Positions 1-14,000 of a stretch of 64,000 bases of DNA are shown piece after piece (the stretch's first letter is position 1; the number at the start of each line of letters is the position of its first letter). A program made the position numbers and the translations under genes. The stretch spans positions 6,681,872 to 6,745,871 of the forward strand of contig NC_058499.1 in NCBI RefSeq assembly GCF_020382885.2. Reading direction: 5' to 3'. The notes under the pieces are model-generated. The model saw nothing but the letters and a program-made list of their open reading frames with translations. It did no database searches and was not told where the DNA came from. The DNA is from Scatophagus argus. Its lineage: Eukaryota; Chordata; Actinopteri; Scatophagidae.

Positions 1-1182
1 AGGCTATTTGTGGAACAAGCCTGGCTGCAACGTTTCTGTTTTGGGCCGATCCCACCAAACATCTACGACCAACATGCTGACGTGCTACTCATGTCAGGAC
101 ACTGGAAACTATGGTGTTTTTCAGATATGTTAATACTCCCTGGTAGTCCCACCAGATCTCATGCATAAAATCTGTTTTGGTCTAATTAGCTCACTGCTGA
201 TTAGTATTCATGGGTCCTTCACTGCAGTAGTTCCCAACCTGAAGGTCAGGACTGTCCAAGGGGTTGCAAGCTCAGTCTGAGAGGTCAGAAAAAAACACTC
301 ATGCAAAATCACATTTATTTTTTCAGATGCTCGTCTAATCGCTCCCTTTATTTCTTGGAAACTGCTGGAGTTTTGTTGGAATTTTTCCAGCCTCTGAAAA
401 TGATTGAAATGCAACTGGACAAAAATAACTCAGGCTGACCTTAACCTATAGGCATATGCAAGCTGAGCATTCATTTCACAAGAAAAATAAAAAAAAAACT
501 TTGGGAAACCCCTGCTTTAGAGTACTGAACACTAACCCCCATCAGTGTGTGCTGCACCTAGAGTACCCAGTGTGCAGGAAGTACCAAGTTTGTCAACATG
601 TATTAGGAATGGAGAACTTACTTTGATTGAGGAACATTTCCACTTTTCATTGTGTTTCTGTCACAAGTCTGAAATGTTTGTGATGCGCTCCGAGGCGAGA
701 ATACACCTCACATTTGTCAGTACTCAGAAAATGGCTGACCTTATCAATCAATCAAACATTTCTTTATCGTGGCTCAGTCGAATTGTCACCTTCAGACCAA
801 CGCTCGCTGTTTCAATGACAGCCTGACGGAGTCTGACGGAGCTCGACAAACACAACGTCTCCCAGCACCAGCAACATGATCAAAAGCTAAATTAAGACAG
901 AAAGTGTATCGACACATAAACACACAAAGCCAGCGATTGTGAGCGGTCGCAGACGCAGACACATGATGGAGCCTCTTGGTGCGTTGCCATGGCAACTGCA
1001 GAGCAAAAGGGAAAGGGGGGGGGGGGGGTTATCCAGGACGCAAAGTGTTAACATGGTGGCAAGGCCAAAACACACACAAATGCAAACACACACACACACA
1101 CAAACAACAGCAATGGTTGTTCCGATGCAGCAGAGAAGGACAGAAGATAACTTGGCATTGAGATTTCATAGCTATTTTACAA

Positions 1183-1190
<8 letters not shown>

Positions 1191-1226
<36 letters not shown>
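1191..1226. repeat. (CA)18 microsatellite
   Basis: A pure CA dinucleotide run follows a short CT run. It lies in the presumed srpk2 intron. The Cys/Val and His/Thr open frames across it are repeat translations, not genes. Confidence 0.95.
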
Positions 1227-1228
<2 letters not shown>

Positions 1229-1404
1229 ACTGTGTCCTTGCAGTAGGATGCTGCTTCTTTACCAAAGCAGTCACGTACGGAGTGATACATCATGTCTATT
1301 AGCTTAGTGCTTTTATACAGCTCATCTTGCCATTGGCCGTACAAACACTTAGCCTCACATGACTCTGTGGACACAGAGGTAGCAACACGCCACGGGCTGG
1401 ACGG

Positions 1405-1905
1405 GACAGGACAGGACAGAAGGAGGAGGAGGACGGATGGGGACAGAATAAAGATGAAATGTGTAGGTGAACAGACAACAAAAAAAAGAAGAAAAAAAAC
1501 AGAAGATGAGAGAGAGACAAAGCGGAGGAGGAATCAGAATCAGAAAGGTGGGCAGAGAAAGGAAAAAAAAAGGAGGTTAGATACAGAAAGAAAAGACCTG
1601 TATAAACAGAAACACGTAGACAGAGAGAAGGACAGAAATATGAAAGGAAAACATCAGACAGAAACAACAGAGAGAGAATGATATAGAGAGAGACAGGTAA
1701 GAGACATACAGAAAAAAGAAGACATGGACAGCATACTGAGAGACAGACAAAACACAAGCAGAGACTGAAAAATAGAGAGAGGCAGAAAGACAGAAAGAGG
1801 GAAGGCTGACGGGCAGAGAGACCAGCCTGAATAAAAGCAGAGAAAAACCAAAGGCAGCGGGCAGAGGAAGAGGCGGAAGAGAAAGACAGAAAGACAAACA
1901 AAAGA
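1405..1905 (+). repeat. purine-rich GACAGA-like low-complexity tract
   Basis: About 500 bases are dominated by A and G on the plus strand, with interrupted GACAGA/GAGAGA units. The complementary strand is pyrimidine-rich and gives a spurious 227-residue Phe/Leu/Ser/Cys-rich frame. It looks like a decayed simple-sequence array. In the srpk2 transcript orientation it would read as a long polypyrimidine stretch. Confidence 0.7.
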
Positions 1906-2265
1906 GTGGACACAATCATGCAAGAAGACAAGCAAAACAAAGTGCGGCGCAGGCAGATTTGCCTCACAAAACCTTTGTACAACCTAACGCATGTGGGCGT
2001 GTGTTTTTATCAACACAGATCGATCCACACTGAGACATACTGTACATCATTCTACCTTAAATTACACTGAAAAACAGGTGGAGGAGGAGGAGACAGCATC
2101 AGTGCTGAGCAAGTGGAAAACACAAGCAGCAACAAACAGGAGGTTGACAGCAAGCTCATCTTTGAACACCAAAACGCAGCAGTGAACTAAGGTCGTTACC
2201 TTTAAACTGCATTTCTGGAATTAGTAATTGGTTTTGTTTTTGTTGTTTTTTTATCTGTTGTTATG

Positions 2266-2606
2266 CGGGCAGCACGGTGGTGCAGTGGTTAGTGCTGTCG
2301 CAACATAGCAAGAGGGTTCCACATTCGAATCCCGGTCTGGGCCCTTCTATGTGGAGTTTGCATGTTCTCCCTGTGCCTGCGTGGGTTTTCTCCAGGTACT
2401 CCGGCTTCCTCCCACAATACCAAAAACATGGCTACTCTACATTGCCCCTAGGTGTTAGTATGTGAGTGTGTGGTTGTTTGTCTTTGTGTGTCAGCCCTGC
2501 AATTGACTGGCGACCAGTCCAGGGTGTACCCCGCCTCTCTGGGGATAGGCTCCAGCCACCCTGCGATCCTGACGGATAAGCGGTATAGAAAATGGACGGA
2601 TGGATG
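2266..2606 (+). mobile_element. tRNA-derived SINE-like repeat, copy 1
   Basis: The head carries pol III-like boxes: an A-box-like GGTGCAGTGGTTAG, then a B-box-like ATTCGAATCCC about 35 bases later. The body contains the familiar teleost segments GTTTGCATGTTCTCCCTG and GCGACCAGTCCAGGGTG, and the 3' end is a GGATGGATG-type tail. A second copy at 35916-36290 lies in the same orientation and shares the whole body. The element is common in fish genomes, but I do not assign a family name. Open frames inside it are not host genes. Confidence 0.8.
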
Positions 2607-3981
2607 TTGTTGTATGCACCTTTATGCAATAAAAGGTGAGATGTCACATTCTTTTAATCAGATGCAAAACACAGCATGATCCAGAGAGTAACTTACTGAT
2701 ATAGACTGTCTTCCAAATACTGAATTATTTCAGCCCTCACGGGCTTTTGATGGCTGCCAAAGTCTACAGAAAACCTGCTAGACCAGGACTGCACTGCTGA
2801 AACTGTAACACTGCATCTCTTAACACCGTGTCCTTGTTTAATGGCCTCTACAAAAACAACTGATTTGTTACCTTTCCTTTAGAATTTCAAATCAGGTTTT
2901 TAATCTGTCACAGCAGGTACAACTATAATAAACAAAACTAGTGATTTTAAAATGTGCCACGCAAGCGGCTCGTCACACACCGGCGCCCTGTCACACCCTT
3001 GTGTTTCTCATCCAATAGCTGACACACAAAGCTTACCCTTAAGTCACCCTGCCACAAAGCCATTCAAGAACTTGCGTAACACAAAACAGCGCTTTAGTTA
3101 CATTTAGGCACATGAGGAAATCATCAGCCCGCAGAGTGAGAGTCCTGACCTGGAGCCCTCTAGGGGCTTTGCCGCTCTGTGCAGTTGCTCTGATCATCTG
3201 ATACTGATGTGAATGCGTCTCCACTACATTAGAGCCTGATGTGTCTCATCCAGACGCAGGGTTTCAGGCGAACCAATCAGCTATGATTGGTTCCCTCCTC
3301 TGGTTAAAGAAATCAATTTCTTTCAATCAGTCACTCGTTGGCGCTAATTTACACTCCAGGAGCATCAGTTTGCATCGGTTCAACCAAAGAGTGGAGTTCA
3401 ACCTCATCTGTGTACAGTAAATATGACACTTTTAGCCCTCATCATTATTTATTTCTGATATACAACAATACTGCAATAAGTGATGTTTTTGCTTTTGCAT
3501 TTGTATACGTGATCTTGTATTATGTGTGTTAGATTTTTTTGGATGTTTAATAATTAACAGTGTCTTGATATGGATGGATTGAATGTTTGCCACCACATCA
3601 TTCAAACAAGTCTTTCTTTATAGAAAGACCAAAAGCAACAGGTGTAAGCTTACAGTATTAGGTATTCCTGAGCCTGGCCCCGTTTATCTTTGTTGATGCT
3701 GTGCCACAAAGGTTGACGACCACATCTCGTCATTTTCTTCATTGCAGCCATAGCGGTCACCTGTCTAGCCGCTAAAAGAACAAAATGAACCAGCACTTCT
3801 GAGGTTGGTTTACTCAACCAGCTGTATGATTGTCAGGATAAACACTTAAATGGTTCAGCTTGACAAGAGTGTGTTTGTTTATGTGTATGATCACCCTGCC
3901 TTGGGGCCAGTATGGGAGAAGCAAGTCCTGAAGAAGAAAGTCCTGCGTGTTCTAGTATTTTTATGGTCATATAAAAAGGAG

Positions 3982-3982
<1 letters not shown>

Positions 3983-4040
<58 letters not shown>
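3983..4040. repeat. (TG)29 microsatellite
   Basis: An uninterrupted TG run of 58 bases in the presumed srpk2 intron. Confidence 0.95.
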
Positions 4041-4048
<8 letters not shown>

Positions 4049-7000
4049 TGCTTGTGCTGCTGAGCTTCCAAAAGCATCACTTTTGCAGAGACGCCTTTTT
4101 AAAACATGACATTAAATCCATATTTTAATGGAAATCCCCAGGCACAAACTATATTTGTAAAACACAATTTTGAAGCTGACAGCGCCATTCTAGTACATGT
4201 GATCGTAGAGCTCAGGTTGAGACAGGACTTTCTCAGTCTCTATCGTTGTACTGTGGGAGTAAATAACTTCAGAATGCGCCTTCAATATCTCGTCATGTGT
4301 GTGGACATGCCCAGACCGCCTCTTACAACCTAAGCCAAGTTTAAGTTTGATGCGCACAGATCTGAACACACACGCTGCCCATTTACAGTGTGAGCCTCTC
4401 AACTGTCACACCCAGCAATGGCATCTGTAGCTTCAGTGTTAGATTTTCAACAGACCGGCAAATTTTACTGCATCCTGGATCCTGCATGATTTACATGAGT
4501 ACAATTCAGCATGCAGAGGAATATATAAAGATGATTTTTTTCTTCCCATGTGCAATTATTCACGTACAGTATGATATGATTAGATCAAGCGAGCCTGCTC
4601 TGAAAGGTCTGTCTCGTTGCTGTAGTCAGCACAGAGCAACGTCCAAGCTCCATCAGTCACCCCCGAAAAACCAGTCCTGTCATGCAGTCTCATCATCACT
4701 GCAGTGGAAATGGCGTGTTGTGCTGGAGGGACGGGGAGAACACTGAACAAGAAAACAGGTGTAAAACGATTTAATTTGACGGAATCCACGGGGAGGAGGT
4801 GAAAACTGAGACGCCACTGAAGGCCGGATTCTTCACCAGTCATAAAAAGCAATTTTCCTAACAGTAAATTCCTCATCATACCAAAGTGGGTACTCATGCC
4901 TGAACAGCTTTGCTGTTGTAAAATGCTGACTTGATGGGGCAGGGCAACAGTGTAGAGGTAAAACAACTTGTAGATTTCTTCTCAAATTTCTCCCGCATTA
5001 ATGTTGGTATAAATACAGCTGAGTGTCAACAATGACAAGAATCTGCTGTCATCGTGACTGTTAACTGTGCATGGAGCTCTGGTTGATGGGCTGTGGACAG
5101 TGTGGGCAATTTAAAACACTCACTGTTGCATAGCTTGTCCACCAGAGAACAATGACAAAGAGATTTAAACATTGCAAAATATCTAATAGATCCACTATCT
5201 GTTAATTTTTTTTAAAAAAAGTACTATTATCAGATTTTTTTAAACTCCCAAAAACTGACATTGGCCTCAAAAGTGCAGCATCAAGCAAAGCTGCCCTACC
5301 ATCATATATAACCCAAGTGTCCCTATTGAAATCAACAGTCAATATTTCCAGTTTTTAAAACACAATATTGTATATTTTTGTTAAGGTCAACAAATCCCCA
5401 AAAATAACTTCTGACTTCCTTGCCTCATTCCTACCTAAGACGTAACTTTTTTAACAAAAAGGGCCGTGAATATGCTGAACACTTTCATTCTTAAAGGCTA
5501 AATAATTTTATGTAAACACAAAGTGTTTAAATAGGGACTATTTTCAGCCATGATCTGGTTCTCATAGTGAGTATTTACAGCACTTAGGATGGCGTATGTG
5601 GAATCAAATAAACCGCAGCACCCATTGTTGTTTGGATGAAAAAACATGTAGCTCACTTCTGTCTTTTAATGGTATTTTCTAACAACTGTGGATGACTGTG
5701 GCACAGTCTGCTTCAGGTTTTAAAGCCAGAGCAGTAGGAATATGAGGCTCACTCTGTTTCACATCTACCAAGGCTGAAAAATAAGAAAAGTAAAAAATTT
5801 ATTTTTCTTAAAAGCATCAGTGAAAAAAATGCCCTTTTGACCTTTTGACTTTGTATCAGCCTCGTCCTCCAAATAAGAAAACGTTATATTTCTGATGAGA
5901 TAAAGAAAAGACTATTGTGAGCGGCAAAGTTTTCCTCATAAAAAAAATTATCAACAAGGTTAACAGGTATTCCTTAGCAACAGGAGCATCGTCCTCCACT
6001 GTCAGTGTTAAGGCGTGGGTTTCAGAGCGCAGGAGTCCTTCATCTCTGTTTAACCATTCCAACGGTGGTGTCTCCACCTCTGATTGATTCATCGTTAATC
6101 TTTCATTCTCTCCGTCTCTCCATCTTGGCCCGTGTCGGCAGGACCGCTGACTCATTCTCTTCTCTCCCCCAGAGTCTGTGTGGAGAACTGAGATCTCACC
6201 GCTATTTTCAGGATGCAGCCTACCGTCACTGGCTGCTCTGCCCCCACATAACCTCTAGCTGCGCATTATGGTTCTGCAGGATCCTGTTTCATGCTACCAG
6301 CCATCGGTTCAATACATTATCATGAGGTGCAAGACAGTATACACCAAGAATGTGAAATGTATAGCTGCTGCATGAATTTCTGTTTGGGTTTTAGTAGGAT
6401 TTTCACCAGATTAACACCATGAACGAACCACCAAGGTGAAGCAAAAAGACAAGAAGCCCAGACATGCCAACAGTCAAAGATTCAGGTGTGTTATATGAGC
6501 AGCGCCTAAAGTAACCTCAAGCCATAAGCCTACAGCATAGAGATCTGGCAAACTCGGTTCTTTCTAACTCCACCCAGCCAGATTATTTTTTACTTTCAAG
6601 CTTGTAGTCTTCAGCCCCACCCAACAAGTGACACGACGTGAGGCAATTGATCAGACTTCATGTTTTATCGGGTACGTAGCTCAGATGATGAGTTTGACTG
6701 AGTGTCTCTCCCCTCCGATAGCCTCAAGCCTGTCATGTATAGTGTGATGTTGTGTTAGTAATACGACAATATTGTGTAAATAATCCTGCACCTCAAATCA
6801 TTTCTTTCCATTTTCACTTTGTCATAATAGACTTTGGTAAAGCACCTTGATGCTGGTTGCTACCCGCTGCAAAATAAAACCTCTGAATGTTTTCATTTTG
6901 AGTGCAAATTTTTTACCAAGAAAGACCCAAAGCATAACATAAACAAAGTTGAACATGAACTTGACTGACACCATTATTTTGTTTTTCAAATGTTCTCAAG

Positions 7001-7936
7001 ATATTGCAACAATATTGTCACATGTGAGAATGTGACGACCGTAAGCCTGACACTCCTGTGTTAACGTGGTTTCAAAGAAGTAACGTCCCATAGCTCTCAG
7101 TGACTAAAGACCACTGACCTCAGGGAGCACGAAAGAAGTGAAGGGAAAGGAACATGGGGGGGCTCTGCTAAGTCGGTAAGTCTCTACAATCTGCATTTCC
7201 ATTATGTTGTGCTGCACGGATCTTACTGTCGCCTAGAGAGGCCAAGTAACTCCCAACAATGCAGGTACGCCACAAAATGAGCACAGTGAAGTCGTGCTGG
7301 AATGCCGTGTGCTGTATGTTTGGAATGTGCTGCGGATCTGCTGCTACACTCAAGTGTGCGCTGATGACTCCTCTGTCACCAGATGCATGAGCGAGAACAA
7401 AGCAGAGGAGCACAGCAGTCCTACAGAGAGATTAATTAAAAGGTGTAATGAGATCAACTTGCACCTGTAGCAAGACCGACGGGCTCGCAGGTCGATTTTC
7501 CCAGTGAGTCTACATCTGTAGCTAAAAGGCGGCAGAGATGATGGAATCTTGCAAACCAAGAGATAAGTTGTTATCATTACCGGATTATCGTATAATAAGT
7601 CTTACTTATTCATTGTACAGCCCTTTTGCAGCTACAGTTGCACAAAATTTGATTTATTTTTCATGTATTCACATATTTGAATTTCCTAGTTATTCTTCAT
7701 GTTAAGATTGCCTTTTTCATCTACCTCTTGCTCCCTGAGTTACCATATCGACTCAGTTTCCTTCACGGGGATCAATAAAGAAGCTTCACCACAAAGGTGC
7801 TCCACAGTTAGCTCTGAGAAAATATAAAATATACACAAACCAACTTAATGAATGCACTGATGAATATGCGTCTCATCAATAGACATGCGTCCTGCTGAGA
7901 TGTCGTTACACATGACAATGAAGCGGGACCCCCCTC

Positions 7937-7976
7937 ACTGCATGTCACTCTGGATAAAAGCATCAGCTAAACGGCA
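7937..7976 (+). repeat. SINE/LINE 3'-tail-like fragment
   Basis: The core CTCTGGATAAAAGCATCAGC resembles the widely shared teleost retroposon 3' motif (GGATAAGAGCGTCTGC type). Only this short piece is recognisable, so it is probably a degraded insertion. Confidence 0.5.
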
Positions 7977-10331
7977 ACAATCTGAAAAGTAACAACAATT
8001 ACAATGCAGCTGCAGGATTTCGTGCAGCTCTCTGTGTTCAAGCTTGATACTATAGCTTCTAATTAATAGACAGAGAAAAACATAAATACTCTTTGCGCCG
8101 CAGGGCTCAGGTCACACCAATCTATAGAGGATGAATCGACTCCCGCTGTAATTCCCAACAGGCAGCCGATGGATACAAGGCCACACGCTACACTGCACCG
8201 ACTGAACTCTACAGCACACATACCATAGCATAGCATACATGTAGACCCAGCAGCACAAATGCAAACATGCTTAAAGATGACAGGTAACAAACACTAATGA
8301 ACTAAATCCATACAATCCCCTACAGCACACACAAATATAGAGATGTTGGTGCGCTAAAATAAACTCGCAGGAGGCAGCCACCCATCTGTGACTGCATGGA
8401 AAACCCTTGTGATAAAACCGGTTGACTTGGAATAAAATTTGCATCGGAAAACAGGAGCACTGCACTACATGGCTGGTGGGGTGGCATATGTGTGCGTGTG
8501 TTCAGAAAACACACACACACAAAGCGCCTTGAGGCAGTGGAAGTCAAGTGACAAGGCTGTGGTGCAGACCCAGCAGGACAAGTACATCTCGTTATCTATC
8601 ACATACAAACCAACATCCCAAAACACATGCACACATCCAAGGAAACCATGTGTTTTTGTGTGTGTCATATGTGTGTCCTGTGCTCTGTTGCACAAAAAGC
8701 CATTAGTCTGTGGCCCACGGTTTATTCTGCTCAATACAGAAACATCTGACACCCTTTCTTACACACTGAGCCGACGGATATCTGCTGTATCTTTCATTGT
8801 GCAGTGCACTTTACATTCCGCACTCCTTTCTCTCTCTATAGTGCAGTCATTCATTGCATTCAGTATTTATACATTCCAATGACGTCAGCCAGCGACAAAG
8901 CCTGTTATTGTGGAGGTTACATCCACCCACACTCACTTACAGCAAGCGAAAGCATCACAAGAAGCCATGTGCACGTATGTAGAAATTAGAGCAAGCTGTA
9001 GGCACACACAGATATACAGCGATTGTACAAGCACAGTAAAAAGCCTGTGATGATCCAGTCAAATCTCTTTTATTATTGACCATCTGACATGGACAAGATG
9101 AGGTCTTTATCAACAGTAAGTGAGGTTGATTATTGATCACTGTTGGGCCTTTAATATAAACTGTGCATTTTGTGTTGCGACAAGTCCAAGCGTCTGTGGT
9201 GAAACGGGTCTACTCTGTTTAGACACAAGTGATTTCTATGATTGTGTCAGCTGTCCTGTTATCTTTTGGATTTTCTTAAAATCAATGCCAATTTAAGAAA
9301 AAATACAGACTAATATAATCAGCATCGCAAAAACATTGGTAAAATGCTGGTAGACTGGCCAGGGAAAATGGTGAAAATGGAGCTTCTCTTTTCCTGCAAA
9401 TCTACAGTAAGCTACCAAGTCCTCTACTGTCACAATCACGAGTCTTCATACATCTTTTTATATTAATTAGTTTCCTAAATGACTGCTTTACTTGCAGCAA
9501 CATAAAATCCTGTGTATTAATAAATGCCTTGACTCTATATTGACTATGCTCCACAAATGGCCTGCAGTAATTAAAACCCTGCAAATACCTTGCTGAGATG
9601 AAAATTACAAGCCAGAGCAAGACAGAGAAATCATGTAATTCCTGGTTTGAGACTGTTAATAATTAGCTATAACTGTTGCTGCAGCCTGCTCACCACTCCC
9701 AAGGGGCTTCACTGACAGCAAAGGCCCCGAAAGCCCGAGGTAGGTAATAATAATGCTCCTGAAAAGCAACATAACGTTATTAGTTTTCTAAAGCAGGCTC
9801 TGAGTCATTTCTATTAGTCACTGCCAACCAAAGAAAAAGTCATCATTAATGAGATCTACCTATCTATCTATATATCTCAATACGATTGTTCCCCAGAATT
9901 GCAATAAGCGAACAACGCCTGTTTGCTTTGCTTTCAACTGCAGGAATGCAAATGGGAAGATAATTTGTCTGGATGCAAACCACGAGGCCACGAGGCACAG
10001 CTTTGGTCACATGTGTGAACAGCAACTTCAAAAGAAAAACAAGAAAAGCTTTCAATGCTTGAAAAACATTAACATGAGAATGGCAGAACTGGTTATCTTC
10101 AACTCAAAACAATCTCATCCTGAGAAGAAACTCACAGAGGAAATCCTTTGATACGATCAATGTGAAAACCACCCTCATAATACACTCAATAGACAGCTTT
10201 CCTTTTGTTTGGCTTTTCATACTTTAATTTTGAGCAACCAACAAACAAATACTGAGTTATACATGGACCAAGACCGTCTGGTTAATTTGGCTTTCAATAA
10301 CCCAACACCCAATAAAGCAGTAACAAACAGG

Positions 10332-10829
10332 TTAATTTTTCAGGGAAAAAAAGCAAATCTGCGAAGTAGGTGCTTTTCCTTTTAATGTGGTGCTCCGTCG
10401 ACTCGATGAGCTTTGGCGCGCTGCACTACTCAGCTTCTTGGCGAGGCTGTCAGCTAGAGAGGCTGCGAGTGAGGAACAAACAAATCTTGCATAGCCAGGC
10501 CTATTTCCACATTTTGTTTTAAATCTGTTCCAGCTCTGGTTAAAGAAGCACGCTGGACTGCACTGATCTGATCTGATCCAGTCAACACTGTTGCAGTGAC
10601 AGGTAGCTGTGATGTCGAGAGCTGTCTGGCAGCCCGTGGTCACAGCTAGCTTGTCTGCCCTGGCTAACTTGATTTTTAGCTTATCCTTCTTTTCCTCAAT
10701 GTGTTTTTTAATGTGTTTAGCCACAGTAGCTCTTGATGACACAACTCGAGCCGGAGGTACCGAACTAGCCGAATGCTTGTTCTTATTGTGGTACAGCCTA
10801 GGGCGAGTTGAACCGAAGAGTAGCATCAA
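10332..10829 (-). mobile_element. hAT/ZBED-type transposase fragment, degenerate
   Basis: A 165-codon minus-strand open frame contains AKHIKKHIEEKKDKLKIK, then DKLAVTTGCQTALDITATCH, which resembles the hAT-superfamily segment usually written as KLAVTTDCWT..ESY.TVTCHY. The Asp expected in TTD is Gly here, the Trp of CWT is Gln, and the frame then runs into unrelated Ser/Lys-rich sequence. No BED zinc finger and no C-terminal dimerisation region are visible. It is therefore a fragment of a transposon or of a domesticated ZBED-like copy, and should not be an active transposase. It sits inside the presumed srpk2 intron. A CAGGG at 10342, the usual start of a hAT terminal repeat, may mark one end, but a clear partner was not found. 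Confidence 0.55.
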
Positions 10830-10928
10830 AGGATTTACGTTTGACTTTTTTGCCTTTCTGAAGAAAATGTTCCCACACAGAATTGTTAATTAATTGTTAA
10901 TCCTCAACACATTTTCGAACAGTTCAAG

Positions 10929-11000
10929 ATGACGCCTTCAAATGTCTTGTCTTGTCTGAACAAGAGTCCAAAACCCAGTAATGTTGCTTGCAATGCTATA
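10929..11000 (-). repeat. percomorph-type interspersed repeat fragment (AATAATCG family)
   Basis: The text reads like the familiar fish repeat segment 'ATGACGTCTTCAAAT...GTCCAAAACCCA' with changes. Other copies recur near 15.8, 17.2, 25.4, 27.3, 34.6, 37.0 and 40.05 kb. Confidence 0.5.
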
Positions 11001-14000
11001 AAACAGAGACAGAAAGAGAACTCTGACTTTTGAGGTCTATTGGTACAACTTGTTGAAGCTCTAAATTAAAAATACTTAAAAGATTCAATGTTTAGTCTTG
11101 ACTTAATAAATGCATAGACCAATTTCTACCAAAAAAAGTAAAACATTTTTTTTTAACCTGAAAAACACAAGTTGGAATAGGCTAATTTTATTCTGTCCTG
11201 ACTAGTGTCTGTAGTTACTCCTTTTAGGCTGCACCCCACAACATCCATCAGTAACAAAGAGGAGCCTAGCAGGTCGAACCCAAAACCTTTTGCATAACTG
11301 GACCACTATGTAAGAGATAAAAATCATTATTTAGCCTGTTAGTCCTGTCAGTTCAGTCCCCCTTTGCCACCTTCCCTTGCTTATTCTTTGCTCCGTAACA
11401 ACATGAGTCTTGCAGAAGAGGAAATGTGAGACACCCCATTAAATAAAATGCAAAGACAACACACACACTGTAGTCTAAAAGTCTTCACCAGTTGAAAACA
11501 AGACCTTATACCCCAAGCTGAACCCTGCCTATTAGCCTTCTCAATCCAGCACCCCTTACATAGTTTTATTTCTCTATTTCTCTCTCGCTTCTTTCCCCTC
11601 TACCTGTTTCGGAGGGCCCTGTGGCGCAGGCGGAGTGCACACAAAGCCAGACCCCATTTCTTCTTACTGGTCAGGCTCGAGCTTAACTCCATAGGGTAAG
11701 AAAGAGGGATGAAGGGACGGAGAACACAGCAGCTCCCGCTCTTTGGGGGAGACAAGACGAACCCAGCCTTAAATTCCAGCAGAAGTCACATGGGCCTGTC
11801 ACACCCACCTGCGAAGGCTCCTTTGCAATGACCATTTGAATTTGGAGTGTGTAGGCATATAGGCATGAATGCACACACATACCATAACATAGTATGTATG
11901 AATCTATTTAATAAACACACACACAACATCTCACATACAGATCAGAAATGCAACAGCGGCTGTGCATTAGCACCCCTCCATCTATGACCATTAACACAAA
12001 CCCGTTACTTAAAATACTCCCTGAACACCCTGAAGATCTCCACTGTCAATTAAGCCTCCAAATAACACCGGACAAGACCAAAAATACTTTGATTAATTTG
12101 AATGTCAGGACATTAGCATACCGGTCTGACTTGAGTCAAAGAAGTGGGGCACCAGTTTCAGGGTGGTGTGTGACAGTGGATGCTTTCCTGTGCAGGACAA
12201 TAAAGACTGACAGAAAAGCTGCAAACATACATATTTGAAGCTTGAACCAGTCAGCTTTTAGCATTTTTGCAAACTACAGAGACATTTTCTGGGACGAATC
12301 ATTTCAGCTTAAGTCCAACTTTGTCCACACTTATCTTAGTCTTAAATCAGTCACAATCTCTAAAACAAGTTCTGTTGTGGCCACTCTGTGTTTGAGTTTA
12401 TGTTTTTAGCTTACATTAATCAGAGTATTCTTATGACAACATAGGGACTGTGCCTATGAGTGTCTCAAGATAACCGGGGAGAGCATTCACAACACATCCA
12501 CATCAGGAATGCCACACCCAGCCTGGCTGTGGAAGCAGAAACAGGGATGCACAAATCACCGCGGTGTTAGCAGACATTACCGTCATCTTACTGAAGAGAA
12601 ATTAGAGGCCTGAGCGTGAGCTCAGCGTGCAGAGTTGGCATGTTGACAATCTAGAAAAGTGTTTTTTCACGCACCAGTAGCTCAAAAAAAACCCCAAAAA
12701 ACAAAAAACACCAAATCAGGGCTGATGTAGAAAACGCATGGAAAATAAAAACAAAACAAAAAACACACCCATAAGCCAGGCTGCAGGAAGAGACACGGAA
12801 ACAGTTGAATAGTGTTCTCAGACACAACAGATGAATATTGTTCTCAGTTATGCAGCCGACGAGTGACTCAGTCCTACAGGGCATAAGGCACTGATGAGAG
12901 GGGTTATGTGTTTGTGTATGTTTGTGGATTTGTTTGTGTGCGACTGTAGGAGGGGACAAAAGGAGACAAAAAGTGGCACCTTCATATGCAAACGTATTAT
13001 CTTTTTCACACAAATGCATATGCAAACTGCACAAACAAGCACATGCCTCCCCGCACACACAAACACAAACAGGCCATTATCATTCCACAGCTTCAACGCT
13101 GCAGCATCAGTAGAGATTAGTCCCCCGGTGACCTAGCATTACCCAACACACTGCGCAAGTCTGCAGAGAACCATCTATCTTCTCCCTCCATCTTCCCTCA
13201 CTTTCCCTCCTCTCCCTTCTGCTTTTTTATCCTTGTCTATCTGAGGCTCCTCAACCATCCGCATCAGCTCTCTCCTGAGGTTTCTGCTGTCCTTTCCTTT
13301 TCTCTGCACTAAGTCTCTATCTCAGTATTTCTCTCTCTCTCTCTCTTCAGCATTCTCCCTTCAGCTCTGTCATCTCTTTCTCAGTTCCTATATCGGTTCA
13401 TCTGTCTCTCCTAGGGCCATCGTTGTACCATGTTCCTCTGCTCCTCTCCTCCAAAAAAAAAATCTCAAGTTTGTCCTCCGTCTTTCTTTCTTCTCTCACT
13501 CTAAATTTCCTTGTTTCCGTTCAGTTTCATTTACACAATGTCATAGCAGTCAAGTTGATTCATGAAAGACTAATACGCTGATGGCAGATAGCTGTAATAA
13601 TGAGAAAGGAAGATCCATAGCTGCATGCTAACGATCCACACTGCAGCTAAAGGCATTGCACAGTAAGACAGGGGAACTAAAGGAGAATGTTTTTCCCCAT
13701 TTTTTGTTTTTTTTCCCTTCAACGCTCTTGTTGCATAATGGGAATACTATTATTAGCGTTGTTTGAACTGCTTATCAAAACCAACACAGGCCAACACAGT
13801 CAGCTGATGATACATTAACAACACAAACATAGCGACTTTATGGATTTAAGACTGTTATTGTCACCAAACAGGATGTGTGTACAGTAAAGGAAAATAAGTG
13901 CAACTCAGACTAAAATGGAATAAAATGACTTCCTGCATTCCTCGTCGTGTTAGTTTCAGTTTCTATGTTGCACAAATGGAATATGTGGTGCACATTTTTA

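Noticed and set aside
1299-1982. 227-residue minus-strand open frame
   Set aside because: It is the complement of the purine-rich tract, giving Phe/Leu/Ser/Cys low-complexity sequence without any domain or start context.
2326-2336. tRNA-like B box, possible tRNA gene
   Set aside because: It belongs to a SINE-like repeat with no complete cloverleaf. The same applies at 33588 and 35950.
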